Below, in pieces: positions 37,235 through 45,484 of a stretch of 64,000 nucleotides of DNA. Positions within the stretch are counted from its first letter, which is position 1; each line of letters opens with the position of its first letter. The DNA comes from Turicibacter sp. TJ11. GTDB taxonomy: Bacteria; Bacillota_I; Bacilli_A; MOL361; Turicibacteraceae. The notes under the pieces were generated by a model that had not been told where the DNA came from, ran no database searches, and worked only from the letters and a program-made list of their open reading frames with translations. Location of the stretch: assembly GCF_021497505.1 (NCBI RefSeq), contig NZ_CP069349.1, positions 1,386,001-1,450,000 of the forward strand, read 5' to 3'. Position numbers and translations under genes: made by a program.

Positions 37235-39199
37235 TTAGTCAACGTATAAATACCATTTTCTTAATAATGGGATACGTTTCATCGTATCACGTAACCAAGG
37301 CCAAACGTAATAATCTAATCCTAGAACCATTCCAGAATTTCCGATTAATGCAAATCCACCAACTAAATACCATAACATTTCAGTTGGTGCCATACCTGAA
37401 GCCCAAATCATACATCCCATAGCAATCGTTGCGATTGCTGCAACTGGTGTAAATAAACCAATAATTAACATACCACCGAAGATAATTTCTCCGCAGATCA
37501 TTCCACCTTGAACTAAACTTGCTAATTGCGTAAACTGAGTTCCATCTGCTGTATAGAAGAATGTATCCATTGACCATCCAACCATATTCTCAACAAATCC
37601 TGGAACTGGTAAAACTGCAATCCATTCCATGAAATTATGAATTAAGTCAGCCATCATTGTGAAGATATCTCCATTAGTTGAAGCTGCTTGACCCACTGCT
37701 TCTACTACTGCTCCTGATGCTTGTGTTACTGCATCTGCTACTGCTCCTGATGCTTGTGTTACTGCATCAGACACTGCTCCTGATGCTGCAGTAAGCGTAT
37801 CAGCTTTTGGAGGTTGTGGTAATAAGAAAACATTATTAAAGTCATGAACAATCTTAGGTAATTTTGATAACCCTTGTTGTAACCACATGAATCCAACAAA
37901 TACTCGTAATGGGAATTTCCAGAAAACTGGAGCTGAATTTGATAATAATCCTCCTACCATTGAACGATTATTTTTTGTATGGAAAAATTCATGCATTAAA
38001 TATGACCAAATTTTATTAAATCCTAAAACTTGAACAAAATAAACTAAGTTAATTAAATGTTTTGATGCCATCGCAAAGAATCCAGATAAATTGAACCACA
38101 TTCCTGGCATTCCGACTTGAGCTACCCCGTAACGTGAACCGATACATACCATTGAACCGTGGAAAGTTGGTTTATATGATTTGTACTCTCCACCTTTAAT
38201 ATCTGCTGCAATATTATGCGCAACCACTGGTGCTGAATGTTCTGCATTTTCAACCATCTGAGGAACTGGACGTTCTTCACCTTCTGGAATATAGAAAATA
38301 TTATCTCCAACGACATAAACATCTGAATAATCTTTAGCTTGTAAGTGTGCATTTGTTACAATACGTCCACGACCTGCTTTTTCAACTTGGGCCTGATCCA
38401 CAATATCTGATCCTTCAATACCTGCAGCCCAAATAACAGTACGTGTATTAATAACTGTTTCACCTTTATTTAAGATAACTTTATCAGCTTGAATTTCGCT
38501 TACAGCAGAATTCATGACTAATTGGTTTCCTAATTTTTCTAAACGACGCTCTGCTTTACGAACTAGTTTGTCAGGATACATTGGTAAAACTTTTGGTGCG
38601 AAGTCAACCACATATAATGTCACTTCTTCTTTATCAATATGAAATGAGCGACATAATTCATCTTTCCACTCTCCTAACTCACCTGCCATTTCAACACCAG
38701 TAAATCCTGCTCCAACCGTTACAAATGTTAGTAACTCGCGACGTTTTTCTTTATCTGATGTTAAAGCAGCTTGACGGAACATATTTAAAATGTGTTCGCG
38801 TAAATTAACTGCATCAGTATACGACCATAATTGATGAGCGTGTTCTGCTCCTGGAATTCCAAAGAATGTTGGCTTACATCCTGTCCCCATTACTAAATAA
38901 TCATACTCATAAGTTGCTTGATCTGATTTTAATACTTTACGATCAAAGTCAATGTTTTTAATTTCATCTAATACGACATTAACATTGCGCCCCGCGAAAA
39001 TATTTTTTAAATCCATGCGAATAGACTCTTCGTTTACACGTCCTGCGGCTACTTCGTGTAATTCTGTTAACATCGTATGATAAGATTGCTTATCAATTAA
39101 AGTAATTTGAACATCTTTGTTCTTTTTGAATTTTTTAGCTAATTTTTTAGCTGTAAGAACACCTGCGTATCCTCCACCAAGTACAACTACCTTCTTCAT
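37235..39199 (-). CDS. ndh2: Type II NADH dehydrogenase fused to a DoxX-like membrane domain (Ndh2 of EET)
   Basis: 654 residues. The N-terminal NDH-2 part (1-400) has the FAD site VVLGGGYAGVLTAKKL, the NADH site VTVGAGFTGVEMAGEL and the late VYVVGDN. The C-terminal 230 residues hold a DoxX-like domain with about four membrane segments (FPLRVFVGFMWLQQGLSKL; GMICGEIIFGGMLIIGLFTP). An Ala-rich linker of three 11-residue repeats lies at about 468-503. Ordinary NDH-2 is about 400 residues; this long form matches Ndh2 of Gram-positive flavin-based electron export. The ATG at 39199 follows GAGGAGGAG; TTG at 39214 is part of that site. Confidence 0.88.
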   Translation of the reverse strand: MKKVVVLGGGYAGVLTAKKLAKKFKKNKDVQITLIDKQSYHTMLTELHEVAAGRVNEESIRMDLKNIFAGRNVNVVLDEIKNIDFDRKVLKSDQATYEYDYLVMGTGCKPTFFGIPGAEHAHQLWSYTDAVNLREHILNMFRQAALTSDKEKRRELLTFVTVGAGFTGVEMAGELGEWKDELCRSFHIDKEEVTLYVVDFAPKVLPMYPDKLVRKAERRLEKLGNQLVMNSAVSEIQADKVILNKGETVINTRTVIWAAGIEGSDIVDQAQVEKAGRGRIVTNAHLQAKDYSDVYVVGDNIFYIPEGEERPVPQMVENAEHSAPVVAHNIAADIKGGEYKSYKPTFHGSMVCIGSRYGVAQVGMPGMWFNLSGFFAMASKHLINLVYFVQVLGFNKIWSYLMHEFFHTKNNRSMVGGLLSNSAPVFWKFPLRVFVGFMWLQQGLSKLPKIVHDFNNVFLLPQPPKADTLTAASGAVSDAVTQASGAVADAVTQASGAVVEAVGQAASTNGDIFTMMADLIHNFMEWIAVLPVPGFVENMVGWSMDTFFYTADGTQFTQLASLVQGGMICGEIIFGGMLIIGLFTPVAAIATIAMGCMIWASGMAPTEMLWYLVGGFALIGNSGMVLGLDYYVWPWLRDTMKRIPLLRKWYLYVD

Positions 39200-39231
39200 G
39201 AGACTCCTCCTCAAATAACAATACTTTTTTT

Positions 39232-39361
39232 CTATATAGAAACAGAAATGTATTTCATCATTCTACATCAGTCTTAGTTAATCGATTGCTTTAATACTAA
39301 GACAGACTATAGTCCAGCTAAAAGTTTTCCGATATGAAAAACTTATCTGGACTTATATATA
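39232..39361 (-). repeat. ~130-nt structured intergenic repeat, copy C
   Basis: On the minus strand it begins TATATAAGTCCAG and ends TTTCTGTTTCTATATAG. First stem AGTCCAG/CTGGACT encloses AGTTTT/AAAACT; second stem is GTCTTAGT/ACTAAGAC. It lies 33 bases ahead of the NDH-2 start in sense orientation, so this copy would be in its leader. The rest of 39215-39693 is AT-rich; an extended -10 TGTTAAAAT (39648-39656) serves the next plus-strand gene. Confidence 0.7.
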
Positions 39362-39693
39362 ACCTCTCCCGTCATAAAAAAGTAACTCTCCCCATCCATT
39401 TATTAAGTATTCTCCTTAACTTAGAAAAATACTTAAAGAATAGAAAAAGTTAATTCTATAAAGTATAAATCTTCTTAATTCATTTTTATTTTATCACATT
39501 TTTTCACAATTTCAATATTTTTATGAATTCTATGGGGAAAATTCAACAAGTTTCATCATTATTTTTGGTTCTCTACTTTAAATAGCCTACCTCCTTCATC
39601 GACAATAAAAGCAATAACTTCTCACCCATTCTACATCGAACCTATGTTAAAATAACAAAAAGTACTCTATTTGAACGCTTAGGAGGACAGTTT

Positions 39694-40563
39694 ATGAACT
39701 ATAAATCTCTATCACTGACGATTATCTCACTCATAGGTCTGTTAACAGCCTGTGAAGCAGCTAACGATACATCTATGACTCATCTAGACGATCAATTAAA
39801 AGAGTCAAGTCAAGTGGATACAAAACTAAAGGATGAACAAACTTCCATCTCTGCTTTAAGTGATGGTCATTACTTTGCTGAAGAAGCAGACTACTCAACT
39901 GATGGGTGGAAAAATATTGTTAATTTCGATATTATCGATGGAGAACTGAATAACTTGATGTTTGATGCCATAAATGAGGATGCCACAGCATTCAAGCGTG
40001 GACTTTCTTTCAATGAAATCGACACCTCAGATGAAACCAATTGGTATAAAAGCGTCCAATTCATTGAAAAAAATATGGCTAAATATCAACTTGCTGAACT
40101 ATTAGAAAACAATTGGGATCTGATTAACGATTCGGAAAATAACATGGATCTTAATTCTTTTACTAATCTAATGAATACAGCACTGGCAACGGGTCCCATT
40201 GAACTTGGAAATTATCGAGACGGTCATTACTATGCCGAAACGTTAATTGAAGATAGTAATTTATTACATACAATGGACTTACTTGTTCAAAATGGATATA
40301 TTATTTCAGTTAACTGGAATACCGCCTCTAACTCCGAAACAACTTCACTCGCTTCTCAAACAGTTGAACAAGAAAAATCATCCAAACAGTGGCTAGAACA
40401 GTCCAATTTATTAGAGCAATATTTAATTGACATTCAAGACCCTATGCAAATGACGTTTAATGAAGAAAATAAAACGACAGATATTAATGGAGTAACGATT
40501 GATGTTCGACAGTTTATTGAGTTAGCAACTAACGCATTAGCTAATGGTCCTGTCATCGACTAA
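39694..40563 (+). CDS. PplA-like FMN-binding-type lipoprotein
   Basis: 289 residues. Signal peptide with lipobox LTAC (Cys20), then two repeats, each starting DGHY (57 and 177) and ending in a short helix (FTNLMNTALATGP; FIELATNALANGP). This is the two-repeat FMN-binding layout of PplA, the flavinylated lipoprotein of Listeria EET. The FMN-accepting Thr is kept in repeat 2 (DINGVT, Thr268), but the matching place in repeat 1 is Asn150. AGGAGGAC precedes the ATG. A terminator separates it from the ApbE gene, the enzyme that would flavinylate it. Confidence 0.78.
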   Translation: MNYKSLSLTIISLIGLLTACEAANDTSMTHLDDQLKESSQVDTKLKDEQTSISALSDGHYFAEEADYSTDGWKNIVNFDIIDGELNNLMFDAINEDATAFKRGLSFNEIDTSDETNWYKSVQFIEKNMAKYQLAELLENNWDLINDSENNMDLNSFTNLMNTALATGPIELGNYRDGHYYAETLIEDSNLLHTMDLLVQNGYIISVNWNTASNSETTSLASQTVEQEKSSKQWLEQSNLLEQYLIDIQDPMQMTFNEENKTTDINGVTIDVRQFIELATNALANGPVID

Positions 40564-40569
40564 AACAAA

Positions 40570-40605
40570 GAAGATTTTCACAAGTTGAAAATCTTCCTTT
40601 TTTTT
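40570..40605 (+). terminator. Terminator of the PplA-like gene
   Basis: GAAGATTTTC / GAAAATCTTC hairpin followed by CTTTTTTTT. Confidence 0.88.
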
Positions 40606-40657
40606 AGTCATTAAAATATGATATGCTATTAACAAAATAACTATGGAGGATTGCCCT

Positions 40658-41689
40658 ATGAAACGTATAAAATACTTACCATTTTTACTTCTACTTCTAT
40701 TAGTAGGATGTCAGCAAAAGGAACCAGAATCGTTCGAACCGATCTCACAAAATAAGTTTTTATTAGGAACCATTGTAAATATTACCCTTTATGATAATCC
40801 TCAACAAAGCATTTTTGATGAAATTTTTACAGCTATTGAGGAAATTGAGACAAAAATGACGATAAATAACGCAACAACGAGTGAAATCATTGAAATTAAT
40901 CATGAGGCAGGAAATAAAGCTGTTAAAGTTTCCCAAGAAACTTTTGATGTGATAAAAACAGGATTAGAGTATTCAAAACTTTCACAGGGAAGATTTGATA
41001 TTACTGTTGGGCCTCTAGTTAAACTGTGGGAAATTGGGTTTGAAGATGCTCATGTTCCAAATCCGTTAGAAATTGAAGAGAGTTTAACCTTAATTAATTA
41101 TGAAAATGTAGAATTAAACGAAGACGAGTTAACAGTGAAATTAACAGAACCTAATATGATGATTGACTTAGGGGGAATTGCTAAAGGATATGCGGCTGAC
41201 GTCGCTGCCTCTATTTTAAAAAAACACGGTAATCAACAGGCAATTATTAATTTAGGTGGTAATGTTTATGCTTATGGTGAAAAGACAAATAAAGAAACTT
41301 GGAAGGTAGGGGTTCAAAATCCATTCTCTTTACGTGGTGAGTATCTTGGAATTGCTAAAGTTAAAAACAAAAGTATTGTTACTTCTGGAACTTATGAACG
41401 TTTCTTTGAACAAGATGGTGTCACATACCATCACATATTAGATCCTAAGACGGGATATCCCGTTGAAAATGGCTTAATGTCGGTTACAATTATTGCAGAT
41501 AGCTCAATGACAGCGGATGCCTTATCAACCATTGCCTTTACACTTGGAATTGAGGAAGGATTGAAGCTAATTGAATCTCTTGAGGATGTTGAAGCACTTT
41601 ATGTCACAAACGATAAGTTACTATATGCCTCATCAGGTTTTCTTAATAACTTTGAATTAACTGATCAAACTTTTTCAATTGCTAATTAA
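40658..41689 (+). CDS. fmnB: ApbE-family FMN transferase lipoprotein (FmnB-like)
   Basis: 343 residues. Lipobox LVGC (Cys18) marks a lipoprotein outside the membrane. Family motifs: DLGGIAKGYAAD, NLGGNVYAYG, HHILDPKTGYPV and TADALSTIAFTLG (the Mg-binding Asp). ApbE enzymes move FMN from FAD onto Thr or Ser of target proteins; the neighbour at 39694 is the obvious target. The ATG at 40643 is inside the ribosome site GGAGG, so the ATG at 40658 is used. Confidence 0.92.
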   Translation: MKRIKYLPFLLLLLLVGCQQKEPESFEPISQNKFLLGTIVNITLYDNPQQSIFDEIFTAIEEIETKMTINNATTSEIIEINHEAGNKAVKVSQETFDVIKTGLEYSKLSQGRFDITVGPLVKLWEIGFEDAHVPNPLEIEESLTLINYENVELNEDELTVKLTEPNMMIDLGGIAKGYAADVAASILKKHGNQQAIINLGGNVYAYGEKTNKETWKVGVQNPFSLRGEYLGIAKVKNKSIVTSGTYERFFEQDGVTYHHILDPKTGYPVENGLMSVTIIADSSMTADALSTIAFTLGIEEGLKLIESLEDVEALYVTNDKLLYASSGFLNNFELTDQTFSIAN

Positions 41690-41695
41690 AGACTA

Positions 41696-41719
41696 AGACC
41701 AATTTATTGGTCTTTTTTT
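41696..41719 (+). terminator. Terminator of fmnB
   Basis: AGACCAAT / ATTGGTCT hairpin with a 2-nt loop and a run of seven T. Confidence 0.85.
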
Positions 41720-41971
41720 ATTTGACTAAAGCCTATTTTTCTCAATGCAAAAGACTTTGAATTAAATGTTGATCATAGCTAAAATATCCACTTTTTTACA
41801 AAGGTACTAAAGAAAGTATCCATCTTAACAGATGAATTCACTTTATTTTCTAATCTGCCATCTGAAAGAATAATAAAACTTCAAAAAAATTGGGCTACTG
41901 CCAAACCCTTTTTTGCTTTAGGTAATATACTATATTGTAGTTGATTTTCAAAGGAAAGGATGTTATATGTT

Positions 41972-42463
41972 ATGAATGGATACAATAGATGTGGAGGATG
42001 TCAAGCTCCAATGGTTCAACAACCTATGATTTATGCAGTACCTACAATGCAACAACCAATGTCAGTAAAAACGGAAATGGTGAATATGCCAGAAAAAACA
42101 TGTGATTCAAAAATGGGAGTTCCTCAAATGGCTCCAATGCCAATGGCTAATCAAATGTCAATGCCTCATCCAATGTCAATGCAAATGCCAGCACATGCTT
42201 GTGGCCCTATGCATTTTGAAAGCTGCTGTCAAGTAGTAGAACCAACTGTATGCTGTATGCCAGAAGTTCATCACCATCACCGAGTAGAACATATCGTACC
42301 AGTTGTTGTACGCAATGTTCACCATCATCATAATCATCATGATTATGTCATCTGCAAACAAGAAGGTATGGAAACTCATCAATATGATCACGGACTTCGT
42401 AATGAAGACTGGTGTGGATTGGCAATGCAAGGTCAAGGTTGCCCAACAAAACCAATGTGCTAA
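41972..42463 (+). CDS. CotD-like spore coat protein, His/Met/Cys-rich
   Basis: 163 residues. Met/Pro/Gln-rich first half; then CGPMHFESCCQVVEPTVCC, VHHHHRVEHIVPVV and VHHHHNHHDYV. The CC pairs and clustered His with a V-P-V core match the CotD coat family of Bacillus. High His, Met and Cys could bind metal. AAGGAAAGG precedes; the ATG at 41960 abuts that site, so ATG at 41972 is preferred. Its terminator has been split by an insertion element. Confidence 0.75.
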   Translation: MNGYNRCGGCQAPMVQQPMIYAVPTMQQPMSVKTEMVNMPEKTCDSKMGVPQMAPMPMANQMSMPHPMSMQMPAHACGPMHFESCCQVVEPTVCCMPEVHHHHRVEHIVPVVVRNVHHHHNHHDYVICKQEGMETHQYDHGLRNEDWCGLAMQGQGCPTKPMC

Positions 42464-42470
42464 TTTTATT

Positions 42471-42486
42471 AAAAAAAGAACGGACT
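42471..42486 (+). terminator. Left arm of a split terminator
   Basis: AAAAAAAGAACGGACT here is complementary to AGTCCGTTCTTTTTT at 43947-43961. Together they were the terminator of the CotD-like gene before the IS3-family element entered its loop. Confidence 0.75.
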
Positions 42487-42500
42487 CAGTCTAAAATGTA

Positions 42501-42546
42501 CCCTAGAGAGTAGACAAAGAAAAAAGTCTACCCTCTAGGGTTTTTT
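42501..42546 (+). terminator. Terminator at the left end of the IS3 element
   Basis: CCCTAGAGAGTAGAC / GTCTACCCTCTAGGG, 14 of 15 paired, then six T. It blocks transcription entering from outside, a common way to keep transposase expression low. Confidence 0.85.
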
Positions 42547-42584
42547 GATAGAATAGAAAGTATATAGTTTTTGGAGGATTAAAA

Positions 42585-42995
42585 ATGAGCAAGAAGTTAT
42601 TTACATCAGAAGAAATTGAACAGTTAAAACAAAATACCTGTGTTAAATCAGTGTCTGAAAAAGGCATTACGTATACAAAAGAATTCAAAGAAAATTTTAT
42701 TAAGATGAGTGAGAAAGGTCATTTGCCTAGAGAAATATTTGAGGCTCATGGATTTGATCTCTCAGTTCTTGGCATGTCTCGTGTGGCATCAGCGGCTAAA
42801 CGTTGGAGACGCGCCTATAAAACACAAGGGGCTTTAGGATTAGATGATGCACGTACGAAATACTCAGGACGACCGATTCAGCGTGAGTTAACATTAGAAG
42901 AACAACTGCAACGCACGCAAGCCGAGTTAGAGATATTAAAGATTGAAAATGAATTATTAAAAAAGTTGAGACTCATGAGAAAACTGCTCGAATAG
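42585..42995 (+). CDS. IS3-family OrfA (helix-turn-helix subunit)
   Basis: 136 residues. The helix-turn-helix region (about 25-75: YTKEFKENFIKMSEKGHLPREIFEAHGFDLSVLGMSRV) is followed by a leucine-zipper coil (EEQLQRTQAELEILKIENELLKKL). GGAGG precedes the ATG. The heptamer AAAAAAG at 42959-42965, in the A-AAA-AAG phase, is a canonical -1 slippery site leading into OrfB. Confidence 0.9.
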   Translation: MSKKLFTSEEIEQLKQNTCVKSVSEKGITYTKEFKENFIKMSEKGHLPREIFEAHGFDLSVLGMSRVASAAKRWRRAYKTQGALGLDDARTKYSGRPIQRELTLEEQLQRTQAELEILKIENELLKKLRLMRKLLE

Positions 42996-43909
42996 TTTCA
43001 CCCAGTTTAAAGTTTCAAATCATTCACGAGATTGTTAAGCAATCACGGTTTAAACATTTAATTTCTTATTTATGCGATAGTTGTGGTGTTTCACGTTCAG
43101 GATATTATCGCTATTTTTCGTCATGCGCAAAAGCAGCGCGATTAAAACGGCAACAAGAAGAAGAGACTCGTTTAGAGGCCATTAAACAAGCGATTAACTT
43201 CAAAAACCGTACAACTAAAGGGATTCGTCAAGTCGCAATGGTTCTACAGGGGGAGTTTAATCTGACATACAATCTCAAATCTGTTCATCGCATCATGAGA
43301 AAATATCACTTACTTAGTCCTGTCCGACGTGCCAATCCTTATCGTAAAATCGCAAAAGCAACACATGAACATCGTATTTATTCAAATAAAGTTAATCGTG
43401 AATTTAAACGTTCAAAACCTAATGAGGTATTTTTAACAGACATTACCTATTTAAAGTATGGAAAGAATCGTACCGCCTACTTATCAACCATTATAGATAG
43501 TGCGACAAATGAAGTGGTTGCGTCTCAGATTAGCGAAAATTTGAAAATTGACTTTGTTCTTCAAACGTTAGATAAGCTACGTGAAAATCCTAATATTCAA
43601 TTAACTGAAACAAGTATGATTCATTCAGATCAAGGAGTTCATTATAGCAGCCCACAATTTTCGACTAAATTGAAGGAATTAGGAATTCAACAATCGATGT
43701 CACGAAGAGGAAACTGTTGGGATAATGCACCCCAAGAATCATTTTTCGGTCATTTAAAAGATGAAGCCAACATCAAACAACAACAAACATTTGAAGAATT
43801 AGCAGAAGAAATTTACGATTATATTTACTACTATAATCATTACAGATATCAATGGAATCTAAAAAAGCTGACTCCTGTAAAATTCAGGAATCAGCTACTA
43901 GCAGCATAG
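42965..43909 (+). CDS. IS3-family OrfB (DDE transposase), expressed by -1 frameshift
   Basis: About 314 residues from the slip point; the first in-frame ATG is only at 43238, inside the gene. The frame is open from 42965, reading VETHEKTARIVSPSLKF, the normal IS150-type junction. The integrase core has the DDE triad: LTDITYLKYG, IHSDQGVHYSS and NAPQESFFGHLKDE. The OrfAB fusion is the active transposase. No stop or gap is seen, so the element looks intact. Confidence 0.9.
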   Translation, partial: VETHEKTARIVSPSLKFQIIHEIVKQSRFKHLISYLCDSCGVSRSGYYRYFSSCAKAARLKRQQEEETRLEAIKQAINFKNRTTKGIRQVAMVLQGEFNLTYNLKSVHRIMRKYHLLSPVRRANPYRKIAKATHEHRIYSNKVNREFKRSKPNEVFLTDITYLKYGKNRTAYLSTIIDSATNEVVASQISENLKIDFVLQTLDKLRENPNIQLTETSMIHSDQGVHYSSPQFSTKLKELGIQQSMSRRGNCWDNAPQESFFGHLKDEANIKQQQTFEELAEEIYDYIYYYNHYRYQWNLKKLTPVKFRNQLLAA

Positions 43910-44019
43910 GTTTTTTTTTCTTTGTCCTTGACAAAGGGTACAGATTAGTCCGTTCTTTTTTCTATGATACAAACTTCTAATATTTATAAACTCATCCTAT
44001 AAGACGTTTTAAAATTAAA

Positions 44020-44027
44020 GCAAAAAC
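44020..44027. repeat. Target-site duplication of ISL3 copy 1 (left)
   Basis: GCAAAAAC, repeated at 45560-45567 on the other side of the element. Confidence 0.93.
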
Positions 44028-44152
44028 GGTTCTATAATATTTGGTGTTGCTGATCAAGCAACACCTTTTTTCATGGCATAAAAAAAGAGACATCTCATCT
44101 CTATCCTGTTACAATGTTATCGACCAAGAAAACAATAGAAAGGATGGATTGA

Positions 44153-45484
44153 ATGTCTCACTCCTATTTTACTAGAAAATTTTTAAATATTAAAGATAAA
44201 AATATTACGTTCCAAGAAGATTATTTTGAAGAGGTGAAGCTTCATGGTGTGACTAGCTTCATTTTTAAAGGAATTTTATCTTATCAACCCACTCATTGCG
44301 AACACTGTGGGACACTATTTGATTCTAAATTTAAAAAGCATGGGTTCAAAACGTCTCGAATTGTCATTCCTAAAGTTTCACTCCATGATACTTATTTAGA
44401 TTTAAAGAAACAACGTTACTACTGTGGGCATTGTCAGTCAACGTTCACTCTAAAAACATCGATTGTTGAAAAGAACTGCTTCATCTCTTATCACACTAAA
44501 CACGCCATTGCGTTAGAGGCTCAAAATAAGATTTCAGAGTCTGATATCGCTCGTCGTCATCAAGTGTCCCATTCCACTGTCAATCGAATCATTCATAGCT
44601 TCTATGAGTCTCAATCATTAAATTTTAATTCCCTTCCTGAAAATCTTTGTTTTGATGAATTTAAATCGGTGAAGTCAGCACAAGGCCACATGTCCTTCAT
44701 CTTTTGTGATGCCGATACCAAACAAATCATCGATATCATTGAAGATCGTCGCTTAAGCTCCCTTCAAACGTATTTTAAACGCTATACCCAAGAAGCACGT
44801 TCTCGTGTCAAACACATTGTCATTGATATGTATGCCCCTTATATCAGCTTAATTAAGGAGCTTTTTCCGCACGCGAAAATTGTCATTGATAAATTCCATC
44901 TCGTTCAACATATTTCTCGTGCGTTAAATAAAACAAGAATTCGATTCATGAAACAGTTTAAGAAACACAGTCGCAAATTTAAACGTTACTGGCGATTATT
45001 TTTAAAGTCTCACACCTTACTTAACACCACGACTTATCGTTCCGTTTACTGTTTTAAACAACCGATGCGTGAGATCGATATCCTAAACTTTTTACTTGAT
45101 TTATCTCCTGAATTAAAAGCAACCTATGATCTTTATCAAGACTTACTCTTCGCTCTTCAAACCAAAAACTTCGAGCGATTCCATCACTTACTTCAAGCCA
45201 AACATCCTCTGATTTCTCCTGAATTCCAAACTGCTTTTCAAACGTTTAAAACGTATCAATCTTATATTGAAAACACACTGACCACTTCGTACACCAATGG
45301 TCCGATTGAAGGGATTAATAATAAAATTAAAGTCATTAAACGAATCGCTTTTGGCTATCGAAGCTTTTACCATTGGGTCACCTACCATGCGGAGCATGTC
45401 TCCTCCACTAGTAGGGTAATTAAATCAAGAATTCTTATCACTCAAAATCTAACTAAACCCAAAGTAAAAATCCTAGCAGCATAG
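44153..45484 (+). CDS. ISL3-family transposase, copy 1 (with 15-residue insertion)
   Basis: 443 residues. An N-terminal zinc ribbon (CEHCGTLF...YYCGHCQSTF), a helix-turn-helix (SESDIARRHQVSHSTVNRII) and the DDE core: CFDEFKSVK, IDMYAPYISLI and the final Glu in TNGPIEGINNKIKVIKR. After GYRSFYH it has 15 extra residues (WVTYHAEHVSSTSRV plus flanks) absent from copy 2, which reads GYRSFYHFKSRIL as most relatives do. The insertion is in frame, so the protein is full length, but its activity may be altered. Confidence 0.93.
   Translation: MSHSYFTRKFLNIKDKNITFQEDYFEEVKLHGVTSFIFKGILSYQPTHCEHCGTLFDSKFKKHGFKTSRIVIPKVSLHDTYLDLKKQRYYCGHCQSTFTLKTSIVEKNCFISYHTKHAIALEAQNKISESDIARRHQVSHSTVNRIIHSFYESQSLNFNSLPENLCFDEFKSVKSAQGHMSFIFCDADTKQIIDIIEDRRLSSLQTYFKRYTQEARSRVKHIVIDMYAPYISLIKELFPHAKIVIDKFHLVQHISRALNKTRIRFMKQFKKHSRKFKRYWRLFLKSHTLLNTTTYRSVYCFKQPMREIDILNFLLDLSPELKATYDLYQDLLFALQTKNFERFHHLLQAKHPLISPEFQTAFQTFKTYQSYIENTLTTSYTNGPIEGINNKIKVIKRIAFGYRSFYHWVTYHAEHVSSTSRVIKSRILITQNLTKPKVKILAA
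45375..45419 (+). repeat. 45-bp hairpin-bearing insertion in ISL3 copy 1
   Basis: Absent from copy 2. It contains CATGC-GGA-GCATG, five perfect pairs, enclosed by CCTAC and GTAGG. It keeps the frame and has no stop. Possible origins are a small mobile hairpin (REP-like) or capture of foreign sequence. Confidence 0.6.

Larger units (their letters stand above)
42497..43942 (+). mobile_element. IS3-family insertion sequence (IS150 group)
   Basis: 1446 bp, with TGTACCC/GGGTACA termini in terminal inverted repeats of about 23 bp that also share GACAAAG. It carries two overlapping reading frames typical of IS3 elements. The left end holds a strong hairpin terminator. It lies in the loop of the host terminator. 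No clear target duplication is visible (flanks AAA and GAT). Confidence 0.9.

Noticed and set aside
42176..42436. A His/Met-coded antisense frame opposite the CotD-like gene
   Set aside because: It arises from the repetitive His and Met codons of the real gene and has no ribosome site.
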